This document shows, one piece after another, positions 14,847 through 24,238 of a DNA stretch of 59,983 bases. The notes beneath the pieces were generated by a model. It was not told the DNA's origin. It made no database searches and saw nothing but the letters and a program-made list of their open reading frames with translations. Origin of the DNA: an uncultured Lachnospiraceae bacterium (GTDB lineage: Bacteria > Bacillota > Clostridia > Lachnospirales > Lachnospiraceae); contig CAJUNN010000012.1 in assembly GCA_910587955.1 (NCBI GenBank), positions 1 through 59,983 on the forward strand, given 5' to 3'. Numbering within the stretch: position 1 is the stretch's first letter; each line of letters opens with the position of its first letter. A program made the translations under genes and the position numbers.

Positions 14847-15630
14847 CTAATCTTCATAGGTCTCCCTGCCAAAATACACAATGCAGTCTTCCAGATCCCA
14901 CACGGAAACCGCATTTTCCAGCTCTCCTGCCGCCTTTCTTTTTTCCAGATAACGCCGGATCTGGCTGGACATGCCAAATACTTGAATGGTAAGCAAAGGT
15001 GTCATCGCCACCATGGCAGCCACACCGAAGGCGTCTGCCAGAATGTTTCCGCCCACCGCCTCGCAGGCTCCCATGGCCAGGGGCAGCAAAAACAATCCGG
15101 CAATGGGCACAACCGCCAATGCTACCTCTTCCAGATAAGCCGGCAGCCCTGCGGAAAACTGTTTGGCAGCATCCCGGGTAGTCACAATCTCAACAATCTC
15201 GGCTGCCGTGTAGGCCACCTCCTCCGGCCGGTACAAGATCCCAAAAAGCAGCACGGAAAGCACGGGTCCTATGCTGCATAGGGAAATCAAGCCAAAGCTG
15301 TCGCTGCCGGAATTCTTATCACTCCGGACGGAAGCCATACCAATACCAAGAGCCATAATAAAAGGAACCGTAATAGGCCCCGTAGTCACACCCCGGAATC
15401 AAAGGATACAGGGATAAAGCCCTCCGGCGCCAGCACTGTCAGAATCAGGACCAGCCCGTAAAAAAGCCCATGCCAAAGACAAGCAGCAAGGCCCCAAACA
15501 AAAAAAGAACCAGGGTACCGGGAGGCAGCGGGGCAATCGTAATGCTCAAAAGCAATACGATTGCCGTAATAGGAAGCACCGACGCCACTGATTCGTATAC
15601 TTTCTCCATCAAAAGCTTATTTTGCCGCAT
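14847..15630 (-). pseudogene. Decayed DUF1538 membrane protein gene
   Basis: The N-terminal piece (MEKVYESVASVLPITAIVLL ... GTLVLFLFGALLLVFGMGFF) is the start of a DUF1538 protein. The frame then shifts to one reading LILTVLAPEGFIPVSFDSG, and shifts again to VTTGPITVPFIMALGIGMAS and an intact C-terminal half ending near 14847. Intact family members have about 500 residues; only about 260 codons remain here. This implies a large internal deletion plus two frameshifts. The protein was probably a transporter controlled by the adjacent P-II-like protein; both are lost. Confidence 0.75.
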
Positions 15631-15715
15631 ACAACTCCTCCTGTCTGTTTCTATATTACTACAGAACCGGGAAAAGAGCGACGGAAAAATTATAAAAATT
15701 TTGTGATTTAAAAAA

Positions 15716-17131
15716 TTATCCCCGTTTCTCTTCGTAATCCTTCAGAGAATCCAGAGCCTCTTTCCCCAAAGGAACCAGGGCAATCATGTTAAATATAGTC
15801 ATAAGACCCACACCAATGTCTCCCAAATCCCATACAAACGTGTATGCCGCCAGGCCCCCGACAAAAAGCATCACCAGGGCCAGTACTTTATAGAGAATCT
15901 GGGAAATCCAGTTATCCCCGAAGAGATAGGCCACGTTGGGCCGGGCATAAAACAAAATGCCGATAAAGGTAGAAAAACTAAACAGCCAGAGAATCACAGC
16001 AATAAAAATCACGCCGAATTCACCGATGTGATAACGCATAGCCTCCTGCAGAAGATCCATACCCTCCAGTCCGGCCGTGAGCCCGGCAGGAGTCAGCAGC
16101 ATAATCATGGCAGAGCAGCTGCAGATCACAAGGGTATCAATAAATACGCCAAGAGCCTGCAAAAGCCCTTCTTTGGCCGGATGGCTGATATCTGCGGCCG
16201 CGGCTGCACAGGGCGCAGACCCGGAGCCTGCCTCATTGGAAAAAAGCCCTCGCTTAGCCCCGTTCATAATCACTGCTCCAAAACCGCCTCCCGCAACCTG
16301 GCGCAGGCCGAAAGCTTCGGAAAAGATCCGCTGGAACACGTCCGGAAGCTGTCCCGCATTCTTCACTATCACAAAGATGGTGAACAGGAAATAGCAGGCT
16401 GCCATCACCGGAACTACCACATCCAGCACCTTGACTGTGGCATTCTTGCGCAGGACAATCACCGCCGAGACTGCCACCAGAACAATGGTCGTATAAAGGG
16501 GCGGAATCCGGAAAGCATTGGAAAAAGCCGAAGACACGGAATTGCTGATCACCTGGCTAATCCCGCACCAGCAGATCAGGCCTGAGACGGCAAAGAGAAC
16601 TGCCAGCAGGGAGCGTTTCCGCCTGCTGCCCTTCCTGAGAAAAAAGTGGTGTATATAATAAGCCGGGCCTCCCCGGTAGCCTCCGTAAAGAGGATCTTTT
16701 TCTTTATAAATCTGAGCCAGGGTCGCCTCCACAAAGGCAGTAGACGCACCCAGAAGGGCCGTGACCCACATCCAGAACACGGCGCCTGCCCCGCCTACGG
16801 AAATGGCCGCCACCACGCCTACCAGATTCCCCATGCCCACCCGGGTGGCGGTAGAGACAATCAGGGCCTGGACGCCGGAGATGGCGTCTTTGTGATCCTG
16901 GTTCCGCTTTTCTTTTACGATTTTTAGCATCTCGGGAAAAAGGCGGAAAGGAAGGAAACGGGTGCGGAGTGTAAAATAAATCCCGGAAGGAATCAGAATC
17001 AGCACCAGAAGGGAAATTCCCAGCGTGCTTCCTCCCGGCAGGGGAATCCTTATCAGATCACCCCAGAGAAAACCGTACACCGACTGGATCACTCCTACCA
17101 TCATTTGGGAAATTTTTTCAAATACAGACAT
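15716..17131 (-). CDS. Sodium:alanine/glycine symporter (AGCS family)
   Basis: This 471-residue membrane protein carries the AGCS signatures: GMGNLVGVVAAISVGGAGAV, WMWVTALLGASTAFVEATLA, GGYRGGPAYYI and RGLFSNEAGSGSAPCAAAAA. The family takes up alanine, glycine or related amino acids with sodium. About eleven hydrophobic segments are seen, and length is normal. I start at the ATG at 17131 because GAGG lies six bases upstream. A LysR gene is divergent across a 160-base intergenic region and is the likely regulator. Confidence 0.92.
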   Translation of the reverse strand: MSVFEKISQMMVGVIQSVYGFLWGDLIRIPLPGGSTLGISLLVLILIPSGIYFTLRTRFLPFRLFPEMLKIVKEKRNQDHKDAISGVQALIVSTATRVGMGNLVGVVAAISVGGAGAVFWMWVTALLGASTAFVEATLAQIYKEKDPLYGGYRGGPAYYIHHFFLRKGSRRKRSLLAVLFAVSGLICWCGISQVISNSVSSAFSNAFRIPPLYTTIVLVAVSAVIVLRKNATVKVLDVVVPVMAACYFLFTIFVIVKNAGQLPDVFQRIFSEAFGLRQVAGGGFGAVIMNGAKRGLFSNEAGSGSAPCAAAAADISHPAKEGLLQALGVFIDTLVICSCSAMIMLLTPAGLTAGLEGMDLLQEAMRYHIGEFGVIFIAVILWLFSFSTFIGILFYARPNVAYLFGDNWISQILYKVLALVMLFVGGLAAYTFVWDLGDIGVGLMTIFNMIALVPLGKEALDSLKDYEEKRG

Positions 17132-17292
17132 ATAAAACCTCAAATCAGGGCTCTACGCGTTTCCCGCACACCCTTTCTCTCTTCGTAAAAGATTTGCATG
17201 TTTCTTTTTTTTAGTATATAGTAAAACAAAGCATCTGTAAAATTGATAATCATAATATTTGCCATCGAAATTTTAGATTTTCAGGAGACTCT

Positions 17293-18201
17293 ATGGACAT
17301 CAAAAATCTCATTACCTTTATTCAAGTAGCTGAGCGCAGCAGTTTCACCAAAGCAGCAAAAGCCCTAGGTTATTCCCAGTCCACCGTATCTTTTCAAATC
17401 AAACAGCTGGAATCGGAGCTTAATTCTCAGCTTTTTGAGCGCATCAACCATACGGTGGCGCTCACGGAAAAGGGGCGGGAGGTTCTCAAATACGCCCATC
17501 AGATTCACCGGCTGACCCTGGAACTGGGAGAAAATATGAGGGACGAAAAAGACCTCCGGGGCCGTATCCGCCTGGCTACAGCCGATTCTCTCTGTGAGTC
17601 CCTTTTAAAAGAAGGATTCCCGGATTTCCGTACCCGGCATCCGGGCATTTCCCTGAAAATCATCGCAGCCGGAACAGAAGAAATGTTCCGGCTGCTAAAC
17701 CACAATGAAGCTGACGCTATCCTGACTCTGGACAGCCATATCTACGACACGGAATACCGCATTATCCGGGAGGAACAAATAAACATGCACTTTGTGGCAC
17801 ACCCGGACTGCCCTCTGGCCGGACGTCCCGGCCTGGCGATCCCGGATCTCCTTCCCTATCCCTTTATCCTGACGGAAAAGGGCATGAGCTACCGGCGTCT
17901 TCTGGATGAGCGTCTGGCCGGCCTGTCTCTGGAATTAAAGCCTGTCCTGGAAATCGGAAGCGTCCGCCTGCTCTGTTCCCTGGTGGAACAGGAAGCAGGC
18001 CTCTCCTTCCTGCCTGACTATGTAACGGAGGGTGAGGTGCAGTCCGGGCGGCTTGTCCGGCTGCATGTGAAGGATTTCGAGCTGGCAATCTGGAAACAGC
18101 TTCTCTGCCGCAGGGATAAATGGATCTCTCCCCAGCTGGAATCCGTGCTGCAGTACTGCGTGGAACGGGAATTCTCCCAACTCACTAGAACCCCCGGATA
18201 G
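17293..18201 (+). CDS. LysR family transcriptional regulator
   Basis: This 302-residue protein has the standard LysR N-terminal HTH (LITFIQVAERSSFTKAAKAL then YSQSTVSFQIKQLE, SQLFERINHTVALTEKG), followed by a periplasmic-binding-like effector domain from about residue 90. Divergence from the AGCS symporter suggests that it controls amino-acid uptake in response to a small ligand. CAGGAG precedes the ATG. Its 3' end overlaps the convergent greA gene by 17 bases. Confidence 0.9.
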   Translation: MDIKNLITFIQVAERSSFTKAAKALGYSQSTVSFQIKQLESELNSQLFERINHTVALTEKGREVLKYAHQIHRLTLELGENMRDEKDLRGRIRLATADSLCESLLKEGFPDFRTRHPGISLKIIAAGTEEMFRLLNHNEADAILTLDSHIYDTEYRIIREEQINMHFVAHPDCPLAGRPGLAIPDLLPYPFILTEKGMSYRRLLDERLAGLSLELKPVLEIGSVRLLCSLVEQEAGLSFLPDYVTEGEVQSGRLVRLHVKDFELAIWKQLLCRRDKWISPQLESVLQYCVEREFSQLTRTPG

Positions 18202-18685
18202 CGTCTCCGTCATCCCCGGACTTATCTATGGCACGGATCTCTACTTCATAACCGTAGCTCTCATTGACCTGGACATGGACCCGCTCCCCCAGCTTCCGTC
18301 CAAGAATCGCCTTTCCCAGAGGCGATTCGATGCTGATCCGGCCGTCCAGGGAATTTCCGCGGATAGAGGTCACCAGTTTTACCTGCTGGATTTCATCATC
18401 CTCTTCAAAGTAAAGATCCACCAGATTGTTAAGCCCTACCTCATCGCTGCCGGAACAGTCCGAAACCACCCGGGCCGTCCGCAGCATCCGCTCCAGATAG
18501 CGGATCCGGCTCTCATTCTGGTTTTTCTCCCGCTTAGCCGCATAGTACTCAAAATTCTCGCTCAGATCTCCGTGGGCTCTGGCCTCCTTCACCGCCTCAA
18601 TGGCTTCTTTGCGCACCACCAGCTTCCGGTGTTCAATCTCCGCCTCTATTTTTTTTACATCGCTCTCTGTCAGTTGTTCTCTCAT
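18185..18685 (-). CDS. greA: Transcription elongation factor GreA
   Basis: This 166-residue protein rescues backtracked RNA polymerase by stimulating transcript cleavage. The N-terminal coiled coil carries the acidic tip pattern KEARAHGDLSENFEYYAAKR. The C-terminal half (VKLVTSIRGNSLDGRISIES, PLGKAILGRKLGERV) matches the GreA FKBP-like domain. The start at 18685 has AAAGGA upstream and overlaps the stop of the DUF4317 gene as ATGA, so translation is coupled. Length is slightly above the usual 158-160. Confidence 0.92.
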   Translation of the reverse strand: MREQLTESDVKKIEAEIEHRKLVVRKEAIEAVKEARAHGDLSENFEYYAAKREKNQNESRIRYLERMLRTARVVSDCSGSDEVGLNNLVDLYFEEDDEIQQVKLVTSIRGNSLDGRISIESPLGKAILGRKLGERVHVQVNESYGYEVEIRAIDKSGDDGDAIRGF

Positions 18686-19821
18686 GCTCTTTCTATTCCT
18701 TTCACGTTCACGGCAATCCCATTGACCTCCACGTGATCGTCCACGGCAATCACCAGGCACCTTCGACCGTCGATCATTCGGGTTTCTACGAGATCTGCCC
18801 GCTCGGGATTCACCTGGATGATTACATCGGGCGTTTTCACCTCAAATTTTCTGGTGTTCATCACATTGGAAGCCAGAAATCCCGTCCCGCTCCCCGCAAC
18901 AGCTTCATAACATTCCTCCAGTTCCTCAAGCCGTTCCTGCTGCACGCCGCTCTGGGCCAAAATACGACGCATCTGTGCTTTATCCAGAGTCACCGGCTCC
19001 GGCTCGTCCTTCCGCTCTTCCACCAGTTCCTGCAGATTCTCATGAATATTCCGCACTACCTCGTAGGCGCATTCCTCCGCCAGGGTCTCCTGGATGATTG
19101 CATTAAAAGTCTCCTTTTGTCCCCCGGCAGACAAGGGAAGCCGGCAGCCGAACATGCTCTGGGCGAAATCCTCCTGGAGCTGTTCGGGATTCTTGGAATA
19201 ATACAGCATGCTGTGCAGATCCGTACTCCGTTCCCGGAATGCAGGAAAGAGGAAACCTGCCACAGGCTGCTCGACCAGCCAGTCTCTGGTTCTGGTCCCG
19301 AAGCGGTTGCTCTCCGCGTCGTAGCTTAAGCCCGCTTTGGAAAGTTTTACAGGACAGACGGCGCAGAGCAGGTACTCGTAGACTTCCTCGGACGCATCGA
19401 ACAGCTCCTCATTGTCCGAAGTTTTTCCCGGAATATCGTAGACCCCGTGGACCAGCAGAATCAGGTAGTTTTCTCCGTATTCATAAGTTTCCAGAATCCG
19501 ATCGTAGAAGGCTTCCAGAAGCACATCCTCTTTTAAGCGGCTGTTTTTCAGTTTCACCAGAAATTCCTGAGTCCCTCCCGGCATTTCCGTATCCAGGGGA
19601 AATTCCAGATTGAGCAGATTTTTTCCAATGGTTCCGGAGAGGGTTTTCCGGAAAATCTCAAAATACTTAAATGCCTCCTCCTCCGGCAGGGAGAGAAAAG
19701 CCTCCTTCATCTCGGTTCTCTTCGTCTTCTCCCCATCCACGTAGCAGCCGCAAAGCCGGGTGATGGTACAGTGTTCCGGGGTAAACTGCTTCTTTATTTC
19801 CGCTATTTCTTTCTTGTTCAT
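18682..19821 (-). CDS. DUF4317 family protein
   Basis: This 379-residue protein matches the DUF4317 pattern common in Lachnospiraceae. It begins MNKKEIAEIKKQF, with TRLCGCYVDGEK near the N-terminus. A YILLVHGVYDIPGK-like segment (here LILLVHGVYDIPGK) and LLCAVCPVKLSKAGL follow. Function is unknown. No signal peptide or membrane segment is seen, so it is cytosolic. It lies 16 bases after the GTPase gene and overlaps greA by four bases, making a three-gene translation- and transcription-related operon. Confidence 0.85.
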   Translation of the reverse strand: MNKKEIAEIKKQFTPEHCTITRLCGCYVDGEKTKRTEMKEAFLSLPEEEAFKYFEIFRKTLSGTIGKNLLNLEFPLDTEMPGGTQEFLVKLKNSRLKEDVLLEAFYDRILETYEYGENYLILLVHGVYDIPGKTSDNEELFDASEEVYEYLLCAVCPVKLSKAGLSYDAESNRFGTRTRDWLVEQPVAGFLFPAFRERSTDLHSMLYYSKNPEQLQEDFAQSMFGCRLPLSAGGQKETFNAIIQETLAEECAYEVVRNIHENLQELVEERKDEPEPVTLDKAQMRRILAQSGVQQERLEELEECYEAVAGSGTGFLASNVMNTRKFEVKTPDVIIQVNPERADLVETRMIDGRRCLVIAVDDHVEVNGIAVNVKGIERA

Positions 19822-19837
19822 ATTATGTAAACTCTCC

Positions 19838-22540
19838 TCATTCTCTTTCTGATCCTGGAAATTCTCGTTTTCCCAGACGCACTTCCTCAACAAAGCGCGC
19901 CAGTTCCTCCGGAAGATTTTCCAAGAGATATTGCCGTCCGCTTCCGTACTGCTTAAGAAAACCGTCCCGGATCTCCTGGTTCACAGCCTCTATTTCCTCC
20001 AAAAGCCCCTGGGCCGACATGCGCCTGGCCCCCTGGCCCATAATAATCACCTGCTCCAAGGCATCCGAAGTGGCTACCGTCACCTGATACCTGCGTCCCA
20101 GCTCATGGGCTGTCTTCTCGATGTACTGATCCGCCGTCTCCGCCTCTTTGGTATAGACCACATGGATATTATGATATCTGCTTATTTCCCGCCGTCCGCC
20201 TTCCACCCGGTAGGCATCAAAGACCAGAATCAAGGTACAGTTCCGATACCCCTGCAGATTGCAGAGCATATCCATCAGCTTTCCTCTGGCTGCTTCCAGG
20301 CTGTCCGCTGCCAGCTCTTTTAAATCCTCCCAGGCGAAAATAATATTGTAGCCGTCCACCAGCAGATATTCTTTCTCCGGCTTTTTCGTTCTGCTTTTTT
20401 CCGCAGGCCTTGGCTCCGGTTCCCGCCGGAAAGTTCTTTCCACACGCCCAACTCCCTGGCGATCCCTGCGGATTGGGCCGTAGGTGCGCACAAAAATCTC
20501 TTCCAGTTCCTTGGGATCCGCAAACCCCCGCGCCGCCCTGCTTTCCCTGGAAGTCCTGCGCCCGGAAGGCGTACCCTCTTTTTCCCGCTCTTTCGGAAGG
20601 GTGCTTTCCAAGTGCATATAAGCCGGAACCTGATCCCAGGGTACAAGAAAACCGGCTCCGCGGGTGCAGAACACGGAGCCCGCAGGATTTTCCAAATCCT
20701 GTTCCGGATTGTAGCCGGAAGCCGCCGCCACCTCATCCCCGTTCCGGCAGGGGGCATACCCTTTCAGCGTGCAGAACAATCTGCCGCTTCCCCGTGTATA
20801 GGCGTGTACCTCCGTCTGGTAAGAGCGCATAGCTGCCACCGGAGCGCTGCCCGTCAGCACTGTCAGATCTCTTTCTGTCTCCGGCTCCGAAAAGCTGCCG
20901 TTCATTTTCTGAATATCTGCCATAGCCCGTCCCACCTTATCCGTGGGAACCTCCAAACGAAATTCGTAGTACGGTTCCAGAAGGACGCTTTGGGCCTGCA
21001 TAAGCCCCTGGCGCACCGCCCGGTAGGTAGCCTGGCGGAAATCTCCGCCCTCCGTGTGCTTCACATGGGCCCGTCCTGCAGTCAGCGTAATCTTCATATC
21101 CGTAATCTCCGCGCCTGTCAGGACACCCGGATGCTTCTTTTCTGCCAGATGGGTAAGAATCAGTCTCTGCCAGTTCCGATCCAGCAAGTCTTCGCTGCAC
21201 TCGCTTGCGAATGTGAGACCGCTCCCCGGCTCTCCTGGTTCCATCCGCAGATGGACTTCCGCATAGTGGCGGAGCGGTTCAAAATGGCCCACTCCCTCCA
21301 CTGCGGAGGTGATGGTTTCTTTATAGACAATGCTTCCTGCTCCAAATTCCACCGGAATGCCCCAGCGCTTTTCCATAAGGCTTTTCAAGATCTCTATCTG
21401 GACTTCTCCCATGACCTGGACATGAATCTCCCCCAGCTGCTCCTTCCACACCACATGAAGCTCCGGCAGTTCCTCTTCCAGCTGGCGCAGGCGGGCAAGC
21501 ATAGCCGGCGTGTCGCAGTCCGGCGGCAGCAGAATCTGATAAGCCAGCACCGGTTCCAGACTGGGCGTTCCCGCCTGGTCCTCCGCACCCAGCCCCTCCC
21601 CGGCCCGGGTGCGGAGAAGCCCCGTCACCGCACAGACGGTTCCCGCTTCCGCCCGGGGAACCGTCTCATACCCGGAGCCGGAATAAATGCGGATCTGATC
21701 CGCCTTTTCTTCCCAGGCCTTCCCGTTGTCCCGGCCGCAAAGGAGCATTTTTACTTTCAAGCTTCCTCCGGTAATCTTTAAATGGGTCAGCCGGTTTCCC
21801 TGTTCGTCCCGGCTGATCTTATATACCCTGGCGCCGAACGCCTGCGGATACCGGGGCGGACGGGCGTAACGGGCCAGATCCCGGAGAAATCCTTCTACCC
21901 CTTCCATTTTCAGGGCAGAACCGAAATAGCAGGGAAACACTTTGCGCCCCGCAATCTGTCCGGCAATCTCATCCTCCGTCAGAGCCCCCCGCTCCAGATA
22001 GGCTTCCAGCAGCTCTTCGCTGCACACTGCCAATTCTTCACTCCAGGCCTCCCGCTCCCGGCCCGGGGAAAAGTCTACACAGTGATCCCCCAGCTTCTCC
22101 CGCAATTCTGCCATAAGCCGTGTCTTATCCGTTCCGTCCTGATCCATTTTATTGACAAATAAAAAAACAGGAACCTGGTAACGGCAAAGCAGTCTCCAGA
22201 GTGTGCGCACATGTCCCTGCACCCCGTCGGCCCCGCTGATTACCAAGACTGCATAGTCCAGCACGGAAAGCGTCCGCTCCATCTCCGCCGAAAAATCCAC
22301 GTGGCCCGGCGTGTCCAAAAGCGTCACCTCCATTCCTTCCAGCGTCAAGACCGCCTGCTTGGAGAAAATGGTGATTCCTCTGGCCCGTTCCAGTTCATGG
22401 GTGTCCAGATGGGCGTTTCCATGATCCACCCTTCCGGCTCTGCGGATACTGCCGCATTGGTAGAGGATAGCTTCCGCCAGAGTGGTTTTCCCGGCGTCTA
22501 CATGGGCCAAAAGGCCAAGAACTAATTTTTTTGTTTTCAT
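19838..22540 (-). CDS. TetM/EF-G-like GTPase fused to a C-terminal NYN (YacP-like) domain
   Basis: This protein of about 900 residues has a translation-factor GTPase with intact motifs: AHVDAGKTTLAEA, RGITIFSKQA, DTPGHVDF and VNKMDQDG. Domains II-V follow in the order of TetM/TetO ribosome-protection proteins. After a linker of about 60 residues, residues from about 725 form an NYN domain (LLVDGYNIIFAWEDL, LILVFDAY, TADQYIEKTAHEL, VATSDALEQ), like the B. subtilis YacP/Rae1 ribosome-associated endonuclease. This suggests a factor that binds stalled ribosomes and cuts RNA. It should not be read as tetracycline resistance. Confidence 0.88.
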   Translation of the reverse strand: MKTKKLVLGLLAHVDAGKTTLAEAILYQCGSIRRAGRVDHGNAHLDTHELERARGITIFSKQAVLTLEGMEVTLLDTPGHVDFSAEMERTLSVLDYAVLVISGADGVQGHVRTLWRLLCRYQVPVFLFVNKMDQDGTDKTRLMAELREKLGDHCVDFSPGREREAWSEELAVCSEELLEAYLERGALTEDEIAGQIAGRKVFPCYFGSALKMEGVEGFLRDLARYARPPRYPQAFGARVYKISRDEQGNRLTHLKITGGSLKVKMLLCGRDNGKAWEEKADQIRIYSGSGYETVPRAEAGTVCAVTGLLRTRAGEGLGAEDQAGTPSLEPVLAYQILLPPDCDTPAMLARLRQLEEELPELHVVWKEQLGEIHVQVMGEVQIEILKSLMEKRWGIPVEFGAGSIVYKETITSAVEGVGHFEPLRHYAEVHLRMEPGEPGSGLTFASECSEDLLDRNWQRLILTHLAEKKHPGVLTGAEITDMKITLTAGRAHVKHTEGGDFRQATYRAVRQGLMQAQSVLLEPYYEFRLEVPTDKVGRAMADIQKMNGSFSEPETERDLTVLTGSAPVAAMRSYQTEVHAYTRGSGRLFCTLKGYAPCRNGDEVAAASGYNPEQDLENPAGSVFCTRGAGFLVPWDQVPAYMHLESTLPKEREKEGTPSGRRTSRESRAARGFADPKELEEIFVRTYGPIRRDRQGVGRVERTFRREPEPRPAEKSRTKKPEKEYLLVDGYNIIFAWEDLKELAADSLEAARGKLMDMLCNLQGYRNCTLILVFDAYRVEGGRREISRYHNIHVVYTKEAETADQYIEKTAHELGRRYQVTVATSDALEQVIIMGQGARRMSAQGLLEEIEAVNQEIRDGFLKQYGSGRQYLLENLPEELARFVEEVRLGKREFPGSERE

Positions 22541-22558
22541 ATATCCAGCTTCCATTTT

Positions 22559-24238
22559 TTATAACCAGTCCAAAGCTTTTTCCTTTATTTTGTTATACCA
22601 TTCATTTTCGTCTTTTGAGACTTTTGCTTGTTCCAATGAATATTCAAAAATCTTTTTTACTTGCTTCGGATTTGGTATATATCCAGCTCTGCGTGACTGT
22701 TCAACCATATGAATAAACACATCCAGTTCCAAGGGAACTATCACAGAATGTCCGCCGTAAAATGCAATATTCATTGTATGTAATGAATAAAAATAAGCAA
22801 TGCAGGACTCATTGATTTTTGGAGCAATAAATAAGCAATATGCGTCTTTACCCGTATCTTTTTTTAACTTAGCCAAATGTCTGGAAACTGGTTCTCCTTC
22901 TGCCTCATACTGCCTTTGGCCTGACTGCATCGTTACTTCCACCGCCAGACCGAAATCACCATAATTACAAACAATATCTGCCATATTTCCCTGTGCCGTT
23001 GACATTGGCTGCCCTTTATCATCCAATTTCAAATTGGCTTTTATATCTCCTCCATCCAGCATGGTCATAGCTCTCCATGTGTTCCACTCTAGCATCAGAG
23101 GCGCATCATAAAAATTATTGGATTTAATATCCTCAAAAGTATTCATTACATCGTCGTAATTTTTGTATTCTTTTAAATCTCTTACCTGCTCCTCAATAAT
23201 CGTTTTCTTTTTATTTTGAATAGCTTGATCCAACTGATCTTTTAATTGTTCTATGGTCTGCCCACGTAAATCTCCAGATATATCTGTAGACTCGGCAATT
23301 TGTCTAAGTACCCTCTCCCTGTCATCAGAATACAGTACTGGACTGGCCGGATCGAATAAATACTTTTTATACTTTTCTTCATCATCTACAAACACTGGTT
23401 TTCTATCTACATGATTTAAAAAAAATTCAACCTCTTCTCTTTTTTCAGGCATAATTGAAAGAGAGTGCCCTCTTTGAGAAATTTCTACCATACCAGTTGC
23501 ACGCAAATACCGGAAACAAGCATCCGCATAATCCCTCATATTGCGTGCTTTTGTCCTTACAAATTTATCTAAAGATTTATCTTTTGACTCTCTTGTCTGC
23601 GTATTACCTTCACAAATATTATCCTGATATATTCTTTCTACTTCTTTTCGTAAATAGCTGCCTCTGAAAGTTTTGTAACTCGCAGAGGCATATGTTTTCA
23701 TTCTTCTAAATTGTTTTATATCTGCAGCTACTTCATCAAATTTTGTATAATGTGTCAACTGCATCCCAAATATCATTAACTCATCAAAGCTTACCGTTCC
23801 CAGCTCATAAATTAACCGGAACATTTCCAAATATGGCTTTACACCAAATGCTCCGTCAAATTGCTTCGGTTCCATATGATATGGGGACGGCAACTGAAAT
23901 TTTAATAACTGTCTCAGCAGAATTTCTTCTGTCCTTTTTCCGAGAATTAGCTGTTTCCCTGGTTCTGTCAATCTTATTGTAGGTTTCAAATCAACAAACC
24001 CCAAGGCTTTCGGCGCCCGGTTGATACGATCTCTCGCACTAAAAGCCATTTCTTTCGCTGAACCTTCCCCTTGAAAATATTTCCCCTGTGCCAATCTTTT
24101 TATAAAATCAATCTGTGTTACCGGATTCCAGACTTTACCCTCAAAGTCTTCTGCTAATACTTTTATTTCCGGAATCATCTTCAAAGGTGTTCTGGGCGAC
24201 GTAGTAAAAAACAACGTTTTACTCTTTAAATAAGCCAT
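22559..24238 (-). CDS. AlwI-family type II restriction endonuclease
   Basis: This 559-residue protein opens with LFFTTSPRTPLKMIPEI and VWNPVTQIDFIKRL, the N-terminal signature of the AlwI/BspD6I group of type IIS enzymes. A C-terminal PD-(D/E)XK-like region fits GNMADIVCNYGDFGLAVEV, where the D and the E-x-E-type strand carry the metal site. AlwI cuts near GGATC. The gene is AT-rich relative to its neighbours, and its ATG overlaps the TGA of the methylase gene (TGATG), so the two are coupled. It was probably acquired as a cassette beside the GTPase gene. Confidence 0.85.
   Translation of the reverse strand: MAYLKSKTLFFTTSPRTPLKMIPEIKVLAEDFEGKVWNPVTQIDFIKRLAQGKYFQGEGSAKEMAFSARDRINRAPKALGFVDLKPTIRLTEPGKQLILGKRTEEILLRQLLKFQLPSPYHMEPKQFDGAFGVKPYLEMFRLIYELGTVSFDELMIFGMQLTHYTKFDEVAADIKQFRRMKTYASASYKTFRGSYLRKEVERIYQDNICEGNTQTRESKDKSLDKFVRTKARNMRDYADACFRYLRATGMVEISQRGHSLSIMPEKREEVEFFLNHVDRKPVFVDDEEKYKKYLFDPASPVLYSDDRERVLRQIAESTDISGDLRGQTIEQLKDQLDQAIQNKKKTIIEEQVRDLKEYKNYDDVMNTFEDIKSNNFYDAPLMLEWNTWRAMTMLDGGDIKANLKLDDKGQPMSTAQGNMADIVCNYGDFGLAVEVTMQSGQRQYEAEGEPVSRHLAKLKKDTGKDAYCLFIAPKINESCIAYFYSLHTMNIAFYGGHSVIVPLELDVFIHMVEQSRRAGYIPNPKQVKKIFEYSLEQAKVSKDENEWYNKIKEKALDWL

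Noticed and set aside
19838..22540. Tetracycline resistance gene
   Set aside because: It is core-like in composition, lies in an operon with greA and DUF4317, and has a C-terminal NYN domain; these point to a housekeeping ribosome factor.
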